Shown here one piece after another: positions 1 through 7,985 of a stretch of 16,873 nucleotides of DNA. This DNA is from Bacteroidaceae bacterium (GTDB taxonomy: Bacteria > Bacteroidota > Bacteroidia > Bacteroidales > Bacteroidaceae). Under the pieces are notes generated by a model. It worked only from the letters and a program-made list of their open reading frames with translations, was not told the DNA's origin and ran no database searches. How positions within the stretch are numbered: the first letter of the stretch is position 1; each line of letters begins with the position of its first letter. Location of the stretch: NCBI GenBank assembly GCA_017551845.1, contig JAFZKR010000010.1, positions 1 to 16,873 of the forward strand. Reading direction: 5' to 3'. A program made the translations under genes and the position numbers.

Positions 1-278
1 GCAAATCTGGCGCCTTGCCCTTTATCTCCGAACATAAATCCGGTACCAAGAGAACAGTTCCACTCTGAATTCTTTTTATAAGGCTCATTCCATTTTACAT
101 TCCCACTTGTCCTTATCTGGACATAATCCCGTTCATTGGAATTGTATCCTGACTGACCAAAAAAACCGTATGACCCGTCGGCCACCAGATAAAACCCCCT
201 CTCCTGAGCGGATAATTCTGTAAACGACAGTAGCGATGCTACTGCAAAAACTAAAGCAACTCTTTTTTCAAAATTCAT
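1..278 (-). CDS. Secreted protein of unknown function, 5' part only (possible outer-membrane protein)
   Basis: An open frame starts at ATG 278-276 on the minus strand and runs off the left edge without a stop, giving 92 codons. The N terminus looks like a Sec signal peptide: basic MNFEKR, a hydrophobic stretch VALVFAVASLLSF, then ELSA before QE, so cleavage is likely after about residue 24. The rest is rich in Tyr, Gly, Asn and Ser with alternating hydrophobic residues (GFYLVADGSYGFFG, then SLGTGFMFGDKG). That pattern is common in Bacteroidetes outer-membrane beta-barrel proteins, but no family was recognised. A TAnnTTTG box lies 37-45 bp upstream of the start codon. The export signal is seen in the sequence; the barrel assignment is inference. 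Confidence 0.7.
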   Translation of the reverse strand, partial: MNFEKRVALVFAVASLLSFTELSAQERGFYLVADGSYGFFGQSGYNSNERDYVQIRTSGNVKWNEPYKKNSEWNCSLGTGFMFGDKGQGARF

Positions 279-314
279 TAAAAATCCATAACGGTAAAAT
301 TGGTCCTGAATATT

Positions 315-323
315 GCAAAATTA
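315..323 (-). promoter_or_regulatory. Candidate Bacteroidetes -7 box for the left-edge secreted protein
   Basis: The minus strand reads TAATTTTGC, a full match to the Bacteroidetes -7 consensus TAnnTTTG, and would place the transcript start near 308, about 30 nt before the ATG at 278. No convincing TTTG box was found 18-20 bp upstream, so this is weaker than the other promoters in the window. Confidence 0.35.
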
Positions 324-420
324 AAAATATCATATTCATTTCCATGTGCTATTTTGTGCAATTTCTATTATCAAATCATAAAATAATCAAGATATGCCTG
401 TCGGGAAAGGATAAAATGAA

Positions 421-471
421 CTGTAACGCTGTAACAGAAAGTAAAACTATCTTACAGTTGTTTTGCTGTAA
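421..471. repeat. Cluster of CTGTAA/TTACAG motifs in the intergenic region
   Basis: CTGTAAC occurs at 421-427 and again at 429-435. TTACAG at 452-457 and CTGTAA at 466-471 form a perfect 6-bp inverted repeat with an 8-nt loop. Four copies of one hexamer in 51 bp of otherwise AT-rich DNA suggest a regulator-binding region, perhaps for the secreted-protein gene that starts at 278. No regulator can be named. Confidence 0.3.
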
Positions 472-499
472 AATAATATGCTCTTCTTATTGGAAAGTT

Positions 500-555
500 T
501 TTTCCTTATAAGGAAAATAATCGCTAGTTAAGGAAAAAATTTTTTCCAGTTAAGG
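500..555. repeat. Palindromes with three phased AAGG motifs
   Basis: A perfect 18-bp palindrome TTTTCCTTATAAGGAAAA lies at 500-517 and a perfect 16-bp palindrome GGAAAAAATTTTTTCC at 532-547. The tetramer AAGG followed by an A-rich tract recurs at 510, 530 and 552, spaced 20 and 22 bp, which is close to two helical turns. The second and third copies share the longer form AGTTAAGGA. This looks like protein-binding DNA upstream of the left-edge gene, but it could also be chance structure in AT-rich sequence. Confidence 0.3.
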
Positions 556-581
556 AGAAAAAAACGTGTATGATTCCTCAT

Positions 582-600
582 GATAACAACAGTTGTTATC
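582..600. repeat. Perfect 19-bp palindrome downstream of the secA operon
   Basis: GATAACAAC and GTTGTTATC are exact inverted repeats around a single A at 591. The palindrome lies 32 bp past the stop codon of the last gene of the secA unit. On the minus strand it is followed about 15 nt later by a T-rich run (558-565 region). It may be a weak terminator for secA-orf147 or an operator for the next gene. The low-GC stem and the displaced T-run make a classical intrinsic terminator doubtful. Confidence 0.35.
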
Positions 601-631
601 CAAGGGGGACATAGGAGGAAAGAACTTGAAA

Positions 632-1075
632 TTATTCTGACAAAAGGTCCTTAAGGAATGAATCCAGTTCTTCATCAAGTCCCTGCATAAGGCTTTGGCT
701 GAGCAGGGTGTTGTCCTCATCAAAGAGCATCAGTTCAGCTACGGTCTCGCGGTCATCATCAACAAGAACGAATGAGAAGGGTTTCCATATGGCAAGGTCC
801 TCAAGCGGCTGATTTGCGTCTATATCCCTTAGAATACTGCGCAGGGCCTTTTCCATCACGTGATAGAAATCCTCCTCAGGAATCTCGACCAGATCCGACA
901 GGCGGGTGGTAGCCAGGTCGTTGTCATCATCACTTATGGTTACCTCACCCGTCTCACGGATGGGCATAATATGTATGTCCGTCACTACTGACTGTTCCTG
1001 TGGACGGCGGAACTCGTTTATGACCTTAGTCAGAAGTGTCTTGATTTCCTGAAATGATGATTCACTTAATCTCAT
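632..1075 (-). CDS. Small acidic protein of unknown function encoded just after secA
   Basis: This 147-residue frame starts with ATG at 1075 and stops with TAA. It begins 18 nt after the secA stop codon, so the two are probably co-transcribed. The protein is strongly acidic, with about 35 Asp/Glu against about 13 Lys/Arg. It has acidic clusters near residues 49-53 (DDDND), 64-69 and 106-108, and a C terminus of amphipathic, Leu/Glu/Asp-rich helix. It has no signal peptide or membrane segment, so it should be cytoplasmic. I do not recognise a family. The linkage to secA might mean a role near protein export, for example binding a basic partner, but that is inference from position only. Confidence 0.8.
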   Translation of the reverse strand: MRLSESSFQEIKTLLTKVINEFRRPQEQSVVTDIHIMPIRETGEVTISDDDNDLATTRLSDLVEIPEEDFYHVMEKALRSILRDIDANQPLEDLAIWKPFSFVLVDDDRETVAELMLFDEDNTLLSQSLMQGLDEELDSFLKDLLSE

Positions 1076-1093
1076 AGCTGTATGGTTTTAGTT

Positions 1094-4000
1094 TCACAGA
1101 CCTTGGCCGTGACAGTTCTTGAACTTCTTGCCGCTGCCGCACGGACACGGGTCATTGCGGCCGGGAGTCTTCTCCGCGCGGATGGGTTCGCGAACCTGCT
1201 GACGGGTGTCGCGGGCGGCTGCCGCACGCTGGTTCGGGTCACCCAGATCACTATTGCGGTTCTCAGTATATTGACGACGCTGCTGACGGTTCATGGCGGG
1301 TGCCTCCCGAACCTGATCGGGATCAGGCTCAGGTATCTGCCCGCGCATCAGTATGGATACCGTCTGATCATTCATCTTGTTGACCATATTATCAAACAGA
1401 GTGACAGACTCAAGCTTGAAGATAAGCAACGGGTCTTTCTGTTCGTAACTGGCGTTCTGAACAGAGTGCTTAAGTTCATCCAGTTCACGTAAGTTCTCCT
1501 TCCAGCAGTCATCAATTGTATGAAGCAGTATAGCCTTCTGGAAAGCAGTCACTACACTCTTGCTTTCCGAATTATACGCCTCCTTCAGGTTACACGGAAT
1601 CTGATAGACACGACGACCGTCAGTAACTGGAATCAGAATGTTCTCATAATGCTCACCCTGCTCTTCAAAAACCTTTTTAATAACCGGATTCACAATAAAA
1701 GCCATTCTGTCGCACTTACGCTTGTAGTTATCCATAGCGGCTGAGAAAAGACGCTCAGGAACCTCATCGGCTTTCATCTTGTCATACTCTTCGGGGCTGA
1801 ACGGCAGTTCGATGGCAAGCACGCGGAACACCTCCATCTGCAAACTGTCATAATCGGCACAATTTTCAGCAGTAACGGAACAGCGGTCCCAAATCATGTT
1901 GGCGATATCCATGCCTATACGCTCACCTATCAGGGCGTGACGACGCTTCTCATAGACCACCGTACGCTGCTTGTTCATAACATCATCATATTCAAGCAGG
2001 CGCTTACGTATGCCAAAATGGTTCTCCTCTACTTTCTTCTGGGCCTGTTCTATGCGTTTGGTAATGAAGCTGTTCTCAATCATCTCATCCTCCTCAAGGC
2101 CCAGCTTGTCCATAAGCGGAGCTATGCGGTCTGAGCCGAACAGACGCATCAGATTATCCTCAAGTGAGATAAAGAATACTGATGAACCGGGGTCTCCCTG
2201 ACGTCCGGCACGACCTCTCAACTGACGGTCCACACGGCGGCTTTCATGACGCTCCGTACCTACAATGGCCAGACCGCCTGCCTCACGTACCTCAGGTGAG
2301 AGCTTGATATCGGTACCACGACCGGCCATATTGGTGGCTATGGTTACTATGCTCTTCTGGCCTGCTTTGGCCACTATATCGGCCTCTTTCTGGTGCAGTT
2401 TTGCGTTCAGCACGTTGTGCTCAATCTTACGCATGGTGAGCATTCGGCTCAGCTGCTCACTTATCTCGACCGATGTGGTACCAACCAGTACCGGACGGCC
2501 CGCCTCAACCAGGCGAACAATCTCCTCAATCACGGCTTTGTACTTTTCTCGCTTGGTCTTGTATATGCGGTCATTCTGATCAATACGGGCAATAGGCTTA
2601 TTCGTGGGGATAACCACTACATCCAGCTTGTAGATATCCCAGAACTCACCTGCCTCTGTCTCAGCGGTACCGGTCATACCGGCCAGCTTGTGGTACATAC
2701 GGAAGTAGTTCTGCAGGGTGATTGTTGCGAATGTCTGGGTAGCAGCCTCAATATTCACACGCTCCTTAGCCTCGACAGCCTGATGCAGACCGTCACTCCA
2801 GCGACGGCCTTCCATGATACGGCCGGTCTGCTCATCAACAATCTTTACCTTACCGTCTTCTGTAACGATGTAATCCACATCGCGCTCAAACATGCAGTAT
2901 GCCTTGAGCAATTGGTTGATGGTATGTATGCGCTCGCTCTTGACTGCATAGTTGGTCAGAAGTTCATCTTTCTTAGCTAAGCGCTCCTCCTGACTCAGGT
3001 CAGTCTGGGCCTCAAGCTCTGAAAGTTGGCTGGCTATATCGGGCAGGATAAAGAATTCAGGATCTTTGTTGGTGCCGCTTATCAGCTCTACGCCTTTATC
3101 GGTAAGGTCAACGCTGTTAAGTTTCTCATCTATCACAAAGTACAGCGGTTCAACAGCCTCAGGCATACGCTTGTTCTGCTGCTCCATGTAGATCTCCTCG
3201 GTCTTCTGCATGCCCACCTTCATGCCGGGCTCACTCAGGAACTTGATAAGAGCCTTGTTCTTAGGCAGTGCCTTGAAGCTGCGGAACAGTGACAGAAATC
3301 CCTCGGCCACCTCTTCCTGGTTCTCTGAATGCACCTTCTTTCGGGCATCGGCCAGGAACTGTGTTGCCAAACGTTTCTGAGCCTCAAACAGCTGCTCCAC
3401 TTGTGGGCGCAGCTGCTCAAACTGCTGGTCCTCACCCTTGGGTACGGGACCTGATATGATAAGAGGTGTACGGGCATCATCAATGAGCACTGAATCCACC
3501 TCATCAACAATTGCATAATTATGTCCGTGCTGCACCAGTTCACTGGGGTGACCGGCCATATTGTCACGCAGATAGTCAAAACCGAACTCGTTGTTGGTAC
3601 CGAATGTGATGTCGGCCTGATATGCGCGGCGACGGGCCTCTGAGTTAGGCTGATGCTTGTCTATGCAGTCAACAGAAAGGCCGTGGAACATATAGAGCGG
3701 GCCCATCCACTCGGCATCACGCTTGGCCAGGTAGTCGTTCACAGTTACTACGTGTACGCCATTGCCTGTCAATGCGTTAAGAAATACCGGCAGAGTAGCG
3801 ACAAGAGTCTTACCTTCACCGGTTGCCATCTCGGCAATCTTACCCTTATGCAGTACCACACCACCAAACAGCTGCACATCATAGTGAATCATGTTCCACA
3901 CTGTATCATTACCGCCTGCCACCCAGTGCTGCTGCCACAAAGCCTTGTCGCCGTCTATGACAACAAAGTCATGCGTGGCTGCCAGGTCGCGGTCAAAATC

Positions 4001-4396
4001 AGTGGCCGTAACCTCCACCTGCTCGTTCTCAGTGAATCGGCGGGCGGTCTCCTTCACAATTGCAAACACATCGGGCAGGACCTCATCCAGAACCACTTCA
4101 TAGCGGTCCATGACCTCTTTTTCCAGTTTATCTATCTGGTTGAACAGCGGCTCTCTTTCCTCCAGCTCTGTCTGCTCAACCTTGGCCTTAAGTTCCTCAA
4201 TACGTTTTTTCTCAGGTATGACAAAATCGCGCACCTTCTGCTTTATCTGTACTGAAGCGGCACGCAACTCATCATTGGAAAGTTTCTCATACTTAGGATA
4301 AGCTGCCTTAATCTTCTCGACCCACGGCTGTATTTCCCTTATGTCACGAGTCTGCTTGTTACCAAACAGCTTTCCGATAAACTCATTAAATCCCAT
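1094..4396 (-). CDS. secA: Preprotein translocase ATPase SecA
   Basis: SecA is the ATP-driven motor that pushes unfolded preproteins through SecYEG; it acts in the cytoplasm and at the inner membrane. The 1100-residue protein has Walker A MATGEGKT at 190-197, DEVD at 298-301, the SecA signature stretch [13 protein letters not shown] near 268-280, the motif [10 protein letters not shown] at 690-699 and [14 protein letters not shown] near 725-738. At the end is the zinc-binding tail C1084-x-C1086-x8-C1095-H1096, which in the family contacts SecB and ribosomes. It is about 200 residues longer than E. coli SecA, mainly through extra sequence around residues 320-470, as is usual in Bacteroidetes. 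A consensus -7 box lies 59-67 bp upstream. It appears intact. Confidence 0.98.
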   Translation of the reverse strand: MGFNEFIGKLFGNKQTRDIREIQPWVEKIKAAYPKYEKLSNDELRAASVQIKQKVRDFVIPEKKRIEELKAKVEQTELEEREPLFNQIDKLEKEVMDRYEVVLDEVLPDVFAIVKETARRFTENEQVEVTATDFDRDLAATHDFVVIDGDKALWQQHWVAGGNDTVWNMIHYDVQLFGGVVLHKGKIAEMATGEGKTLVATLPVFLNALTGNGVHVVTVNDYLAKRDAEWMGPLYMFHGLSVDCIDKHQPNSEARRRAYQADITFGTNNEFGFDYLRDNMAGHPSELVQHGHNYAIVDEVDSVLIDDARTPLIISGPVPKGEDQQFEQLRPQVEQLFEAQKRLATQFLADARKKVHSENQEEVAEGFLSLFRSFKALPKNKALIKFLSEPGMKVGMQKTEEIYMEQQNKRMPEAVEPLYFVIDEKLNSVDLTDKGVELISGTNKDPEFFILPDIASQLSELEAQTDLSQEERLAKKDELLTNYAVKSERIHTINQLLKAYCMFERDVDYIVTEDGKVKIVDEQTGRIMEGRRWSDGLHQAVEAKERVNIEAATQTFATITLQNYFRMYHKLAGMTGTAETEAGEFWDIYKLDVVVIPTNKPIARIDQNDRIYKTKREKYKAVIEEIVRLVEAGRPVLVGTTSVEISEQLSRMLTMRKIEHNVLNAKLHQKEADIVAKAGQKSIVTIATNMAGRGTDIKLSPEVREAGGLAIVGTERHESRRVDRQLRGRAGRQGDPGSSVFFISLEDNLMRLFGSDRIAPLMDKLGLEEDEMIENSFITKRIEQAQKKVEENHFGIRKRLLEYDDVMNKQRTVVYEKRRHALIGERIGMDIANMIWDRCSVTAENCADYDSLQMEVFRVLAIELPFSPEEYDKMKADEVPERLFSAAMDNYKRKCDRMAFIVNPVIKKVFEEQGEHYENILIPVTDGRRVYQIPCNLKEAYNSESKSVVTAFQKAILLHTIDDCWKENLRELDELKHSVQNASYEQKDPLLIFKLESVTLFDNMVNKMNDQTVSILMRGQIPEPDPDQVREAPAMNRQQRRQYTENRNSDLGDPNQRAAAARDTRQQVREPIRAEKTPGRNDPCPCGSGKKFKNCHGQGL

Positions 4397-4454
4397 TATG
4401 CGGTACTTATTTTAATAACTACTACAATGCAGCACGCAATTATCATGCCAATGT

Positions 4455-4463
4455 GCAAAGGTA
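4455..4463 (-). promoter_or_regulatory. Candidate secA promoter, -7 box
   Basis: The minus strand reads TACCTTTGC, matching TAnnTTTG. It lies between the stop of the alarmone hydrolase gene (4506) and the secA start (4396), so secA can be transcribed separately from the six-gene cluster. The upstream -33 region shows only a weak partial match (GTCG where TTTG would be expected). Confidence 0.5.
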
Positions 4464-4486
4464 GTTAATTATTCTTCTATTCCGAC

Positions 4487-4504
4487 ACCTTTGTCCGAAA
4501 AGGT
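4487..4504 (-). terminator. Short hairpin after the alarmone hydrolase gene, possible weak terminator
   Basis: ACCTTT at 4487-4492 and AAAGGT at 4499-4504 form a perfect 6-bp stem with a 6-nt loop, starting 1 nt after the stop codon of the hydrolase gene. No T-run follows in the direction of transcription, so readthrough into secA is plausible. Confidence 0.25.
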
Positions 4505-4505
4505 C

Positions 4506-5069
4506 TCAGTTGCCGAACACCTGTTCTATCAATCTTTCGAATTCCTGGAATGCAAATGTGTCTTTCAAGTCACGAAGAGCATTTACAAGGCCCCGATAAT
4601 GCCATTCGTGCTCTTTAGAGTCATTAGTATTAAACAAATTCCAAAGTTCATCACCTTGAACTGCATAATCACGTGCAATAGCCCGCATGTTTGACAGTTT
4701 GTCTCCCATAGCAACAATCTTGGCATCAAGAGAGGCGTTTGAAATGAGGTCAATGGCTTTCTGTTTGCGCTCATGCCAAGTTCCCTCATCATCACCTACG
4801 CTATCAATCATAACAAGTGAAGCAACACGGTCTCCAAACTCAGCCCGTATATCATCGATGGTCACATTTGTATCCTCAACCGTATCATGAAGTGCTGCTG
4901 CCGCCAGCAACTCCTGGTCAGGGGTGATTGTAGCCACTATTGCAACGGCTTCCATGGGATGTACAATATATGGAAAGCCCTTTCCGCGGCGTTCTGTTCC
5001 GGCATGTGAACGGACTGCGAATACAATAGCACGGTCAAGAAGTTCTGTATTCAGCGGTTTATTAGCCAT
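4506..5069 (-). CDS. MESH1-like (p)ppGpp hydrolase, stand-alone HD domain
   Basis: The 187-residue protein is a single HD-type metal-dependent phosphohydrolase domain of the SpoT/MESH1 class, which removes the 3'-pyrophosphate from ppGpp or pppGpp (MESH1 relatives can also act on NADPH). The expected motifs are present: RSHAGTERRGKG at 20-31, HPMEA with H37, HDTVED at 61-66 and DKLSN at 123-127. H37, H61, D62 and D123 fit the metal ligands, and E65/D66 fit the catalytic pair. No synthetase, TGS or ACT domain is attached, so it is a small alarmone hydrolase. It starts 2 nt after the stop of the synthetase-domain gene, implying coupled expression and opposite activities. Family assignment is firm; the substrate in vivo is inferred. 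Confidence 0.88.
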   Translation of the reverse strand: MANKPLNTELLDRAIVFAVRSHAGTERRGKGFPYIVHPMEAVAIVATITPDQELLAAAALHDTVEDTNVTIDDIRAEFGDRVASLVMIDSVGDDEGTWHERKQKAIDLISNASLDAKIVAMGDKLSNMRAIARDYAVQGDELWNLFNTNDSKEHEWHYRGLVNALRDLKDTFAFQEFERLIEQVFGN

Positions 5070-5071
5070 CT

Positions 5072-6136
5072 TTATTTGTTCATGAAAGGCAGGTCCTTGG
5101 ATTGCTCCAATAACATCTCTGCCATAATATCATTACTCTCTGATTCACCATTAAGCAAGTCAAACATATATTTTATACCGGCTTTCCCGCCTCCATTCTT
5201 GAGAATGAACGCTATGCACAGGTCTTGTGGTCCGATGGATGATGATATGATGTCCAAATCAGTCAGTCCTATCTGATAACATGCAATCTGATACGCTCCG
5301 TCAGAGTACGCCTTGATTATGTTTGAAATGTCACCAAGTGTCTTAAGCCCCAGTCCTTTGAACACAGCCAGATATGGCAAAAGCGGAACATCCTGAATCT
5401 CTGCCTGGTTCATGGCGGCTATGCGTTTGTTGAGCTGGTCAAAAGGATTAAGGTCCAGATAGCTGCGGAAAGTATCACCGTCAATAGGAACCTCATCCAG
5501 ATTGCCTGAGCGCACAAGCGACTGTACCCTACGGCGATAGTCAGTGAGTTCAATGCGTATCTTGCTGAACTCATCATCGACAAGTTCAAGCATTCCGGCC
5601 AACCGGCTCATGTTACGCAGATAGCGTTTAGGAATCTCCACGCCTGATTTGTAACCTGTATCGTGGTCCATATTGGCCCAGGCATGCTGCAACAGTGTGC
5701 GCATCTGAATCTCAAAACGGTACGGAAAACCCGGAACAGAACATATATAGTGCAGTGACAGATAGCCAAAACTGTCTATCTCATGAATCTTACGCTTATC
5801 GACAGAGTTCTCCCAGTCAACCTCAAACAGTCTTTCAACAGCCGATGCCACTTTATCGACATCATCTATGTAAAAAGTAATGACTCTTAGCCCCAGGATA
5901 TCTGTAAGATCTGCCAGACTGTTGTATTTATGTCCTTTAAGTTCCAGCTTTCCGGCCAGTGAATCATACGCCTTAACGCGTGATTCAATAGCAGCTACAA
6001 GCAGACCGGCATCGGCCAGAGTCTGCCTGAGCTTTTCCTTAACCTCCTGCTCAACCTCTCTGAAGCGAGGAAGGTTATCCTGGTATTCCTGGAGAATGGC
6101 CTCACAATGAGGATCCAGTTGCCTTGCCTTCTTCAT
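5072..6136 (-). CDS. RelA/SpoT-type alarmone synthetase domain protein with extra C-terminal domain
   Basis: The protein has a (p)ppGpp synthetase domain (about residues 25-175) and a C-terminal region (about 200-354) that I do not recognise. Synthetase motifs kept are R53-x-K55, S59 and K63, the DILGLR block at 79-84, GYLSLH at 124-129, EIQMRT at 142-147 and H151-x-W153 with H158. The glutamate and aspartate expected for Mg2+ and catalysis are present, so it is probably active. No hydrolase, TGS or ACT domain is fused. I chose ATG 6136, 13 nt after the STAS stop, giving 354 residues; a TTG at 6166 would add ten residues and overlap the STAS gene. The next gene encodes the opposing hydrolase. 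It may make (p)ppGpp, or it could be a toxic synthetase that pyrophosphorylates tRNA; sequence alone does not decide. Confidence 0.88.
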   Translation of the reverse strand: MKKARQLDPHCEAILQEYQDNLPRFREVEQEVKEKLRQTLADAGLLVAAIESRVKAYDSLAGKLELKGHKYNSLADLTDILGLRVITFYIDDVDKVASAVERLFEVDWENSVDKRKIHEIDSFGYLSLHYICSVPGFPYRFEIQMRTLLQHAWANMDHDTGYKSGVEIPKRYLRNMSRLAGMLELVDDEFSKIRIELTDYRRRVQSLVRSGNLDEVPIDGDTFRSYLDLNPFDQLNKRIAAMNQAEIQDVPLLPYLAVFKGLGLKTLGDISNIIKAYSDGAYQIACYQIGLTDLDIISSSIGPQDLCIAFILKNGGGKAGIKYMFDLLNGESESNDIMAEMLLEQSKDLPFMNK

Positions 6137-6149
6137 AGCTTGAATGTAA

Positions 6150-6455
6150 TTAGTCCTGAATCTCAAACAGGTTCAGGAAACCGGTCATCATAAAGACTGA
6201 ACGTATGTCTTTGTTTATGGCCTTGACAATGACCTTGCCTCCTTTTGATGCCGCGGCCTTGCGCAGAGCCAGGAACAGACGGAGTCCTGAACTTGAAATA
6301 TACTCCAGTTCAGCGCAATCCAGGATAATTGTTCCAGCTGCAAACTGCATCAGATTGTCAAAATCTCCGCTTATTTCCTGTGAAGCGGGGGTGTCCAGAC
6401 GACCTATAAGTTGAGTGGTCGTTACAGAATCCTGCGTGTTGATTTTTACTTCCAT
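6150..6455 (-). CDS. STAS-domain anti-sigma-factor antagonist-like protein (SpoIIAA/RsbV type)
   Basis: This 101-residue protein is a single STAS domain, the switch component of partner-switching systems. In the family it is phosphorylated on a serine by an RsbW-like kinase and dephosphorylated by a PP2C phosphatase, and only one form binds the downstream partner. The conserved segment is EYISSSGLRLFLALR at 51-65. S56, directly before Gly, aligns with the phosphorylated Ser58 of B. subtilis SpoIIAA. The gene lies 19 nt after the antiporter gene and 13 nt before the alarmone synthetase gene. The phosphatase/kinase fusion two genes upstream is its obvious modifying enzyme. No sigma factor gene is nearby, so its output is unknown. 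Confidence 0.9.
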   Translation of the reverse strand: MEVKINTQDSVTTTQLIGRLDTPASQEISGDFDNLMQFAAGTIILDCAELEYISSSGLRLFLALRKAAASKGGKVIVKAINKDIRSVFMMTGFLNLFEIQD

Positions 6456-6474
6456 ATTGTTTGTGTTTTAATGA

Positions 6475-7974
6475 TTAATCATCAGAATCTCCCATAATAA
6501 TTACAAGGCGGTCACCTTCCATGAGTTTCATACTGCCATGCGGTACCAGATACCTGTTGTCGCGACGCACCATGACAACACGTATACCGTGCGGCAGATG
6601 CAGGTCACGCAGTGTGTCTCCGCCTTCCAGATCGGCCTCTGAGACTATGTGGTCACGTAGCATTCCCATCTCCTCCGGTATCTCCATGCCGAATGTTTCC
6701 ACCTCGGGGTCATCATCAATACTCATATTGAGAAGTCGGGCCATTGGAGTGATGGTCATTCCCTGAACCAGCAATGACATCAGAGTAATTATGAATACCA
6801 TGTTGAATATCTCACTTGAACCGTCCACGCCCTCAATCACGGTATAAAGTGCAAATAATATCGGGCCTGCACCTTTAAGTCCCACCCATGATGCAAATAG
6901 TTTTGCTTTGATTGAAAGTCCTTTGAAGGGTAGCAGGCTGAGCATAATTCCGACCGGACGGGCTATCAGCATCAGGAACAGGCCTAAAATCAAGGCAGGT
7001 AACAATACTTTGTGCATCTGTAACGGGTTGGCCAGCAGTCCAAGCAAGAGGTACATCATAAGTTGTGCCAGCCATGTTATTCCCTCAAAGAAAAGCAGAA
7101 CCTCCTTCTTGAAAGGCAGATCCTTAGTGTTTCCTATTATTATTGCGCAAATATACAGGGCAAGCAGTCCGTTTCCTCCTACAAATGAAGCCGCACCGTT
7201 GGAAAACAATGCAATGCTCAAAATGAGGATTGAATAGAGCGGACTGGACTGGAGATGGATTCTGATAAGCAGCCAGCGTGCAGCGTATCCCAAAGCCAGA
7301 CCCATGGCAAAACCTATGGCAATCTGTTTGAGCAGAACGAATGTGCCGAATAAAATTATGTTCCATGTCCCGATTGTACCATGTGAACCGTTGACGGTCT
7401 CCAGTATATTTACAAGCAGAATGGTGAGCACATATGCCATAGGGTCATTACTGCCGGATTCAAGCTCAAGCAGGGGGCCCAGATCCTCTCTGAGAGTAAG
7501 CTTCTTGTTTCTCAGAATGGAGAATACTGATGCGGAGTCTGTTGATGATATGACTGCTGCCACCAGAAGACAGCCCCAAATGGTAGTACCGGTTATTTTG
7601 CCGCCGAATACGTAAAAAAGGAAGAGTCCGGTAAGAAGAATGGTAAAGAATACGCCTAATGTGGATATTGAGATACCTTTCTTTATGATAGGCCGGGTCT
7701 CCTGGAGCGATGTCTCAAGACCGCCGGTGAGCAGAATTATGGTCATAGCCAGATGGCCCAGAAACTCTGCCACTCGTGGATTGTCAATCCTGATACCTAC
7801 ACCGTCCTGACCTGCCAACATTCCCAAGACAAGGAACAGCAGCATTGTAGGTACGCCGAATTTGGTGCCAACTTTTGCCATCAGAATGGCAACGAACATC
7901 AGGAATGATATGAGCAATATCAGATTGCCCGATGAAATATCTATGTTGAATATTGAAAGTGGTATGGCGGTCAT
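6475..7974 (-). CDS. CPA1-type K+(Na+)/H+ antiporter with C-terminal RCK/TrkA-C domain (CvrA/NhaP2-like)
   Basis: The 499-residue membrane protein exchanges K+ or Na+ for protons across the inner membrane. About twelve hydrophobic segments fill residues 16-410. The ion-site motifs of the family are visible: TD at 145-146 within SSTDSASVFSILR, and ND at 176-177 within ESGSNDPMAY. A third motif, SWVGLKGAGP at 362-371, has Lys367 where many family members have Arg. Residues about 425-499 form a cytoplasmic TrkA-C (RCK_C) domain, which in relatives binds a regulatory ligand. The gene sits 11 nt after the phosphatase and 19 nt before the STAS gene, so it is expressed with the signalling module. 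Whether K+ or Na+ is the main ion cannot be told. Confidence 0.9.
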   Translation of the reverse strand: MTAIPLSIFNIDISSGNLILLISFLMFVAILMAKVGTKFGVPTMLLFLVLGMLAGQDGVGIRIDNPRVAEFLGHLAMTIILLTGGLETSLQETRPIIKKGISISTLGVFFTILLTGLFLFYVFGGKITGTTIWGCLLVAAVISSTDSASVFSILRNKKLTLREDLGPLLELESGSNDPMAYVLTILLVNILETVNGSHGTIGTWNIILFGTFVLLKQIAIGFAMGLALGYAARWLLIRIHLQSSPLYSILILSIALFSNGAASFVGGNGLLALYICAIIIGNTKDLPFKKEVLLFFEGITWLAQLMMYLLLGLLANPLQMHKVLLPALILGLFLMLIARPVGIMLSLLPFKGLSIKAKLFASWVGLKGAGPILFALYTVIEGVDGSSEIFNMVFIITLMSLLVQGMTITPMARLLNMSIDDDPEVETFGMEIPEEMGMLRDHIVSEADLEGGDTLRDLHLPHGIRVVMVRRDNRYLVPHGSMKLMEGDRLVIIMGDSDD

Positions 7975-7985
7975 AATTGTCAGGT

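Noticed and set aside
236..511. Plus-strand 91-residue open frame
   Set aside because: It overlaps the signal-peptide coding start on the other strand, has low-complexity, Cys/Phe/Lys-rich composition and crosses the palindrome region; no sign of a real protein.
1082..1492. Plus-strand 136-residue open frame
   Set aside because: Lies entirely opposite the 3' end of secA; its sequence is the mirror of the conserved secA coding region.
2393..2980. Plus-strand 195-residue open frame
   Set aside because: Antisense to the helicase and preprotein cross-linking parts of secA, without own promoter or recognisable domain.
3653..4255. Plus-strand 200-residue open frame
   Set aside because: Antisense to the N-terminal ATPase region of secA; a coding shadow.
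6137..6166. TTG start at 6166 for the alarmone synthetase gene
   Set aside because: It would overlap the STAS gene by 17 nt using a rare start codon; ATG 6136 lies just after the STAS stop and keeps the whole synthetase domain.
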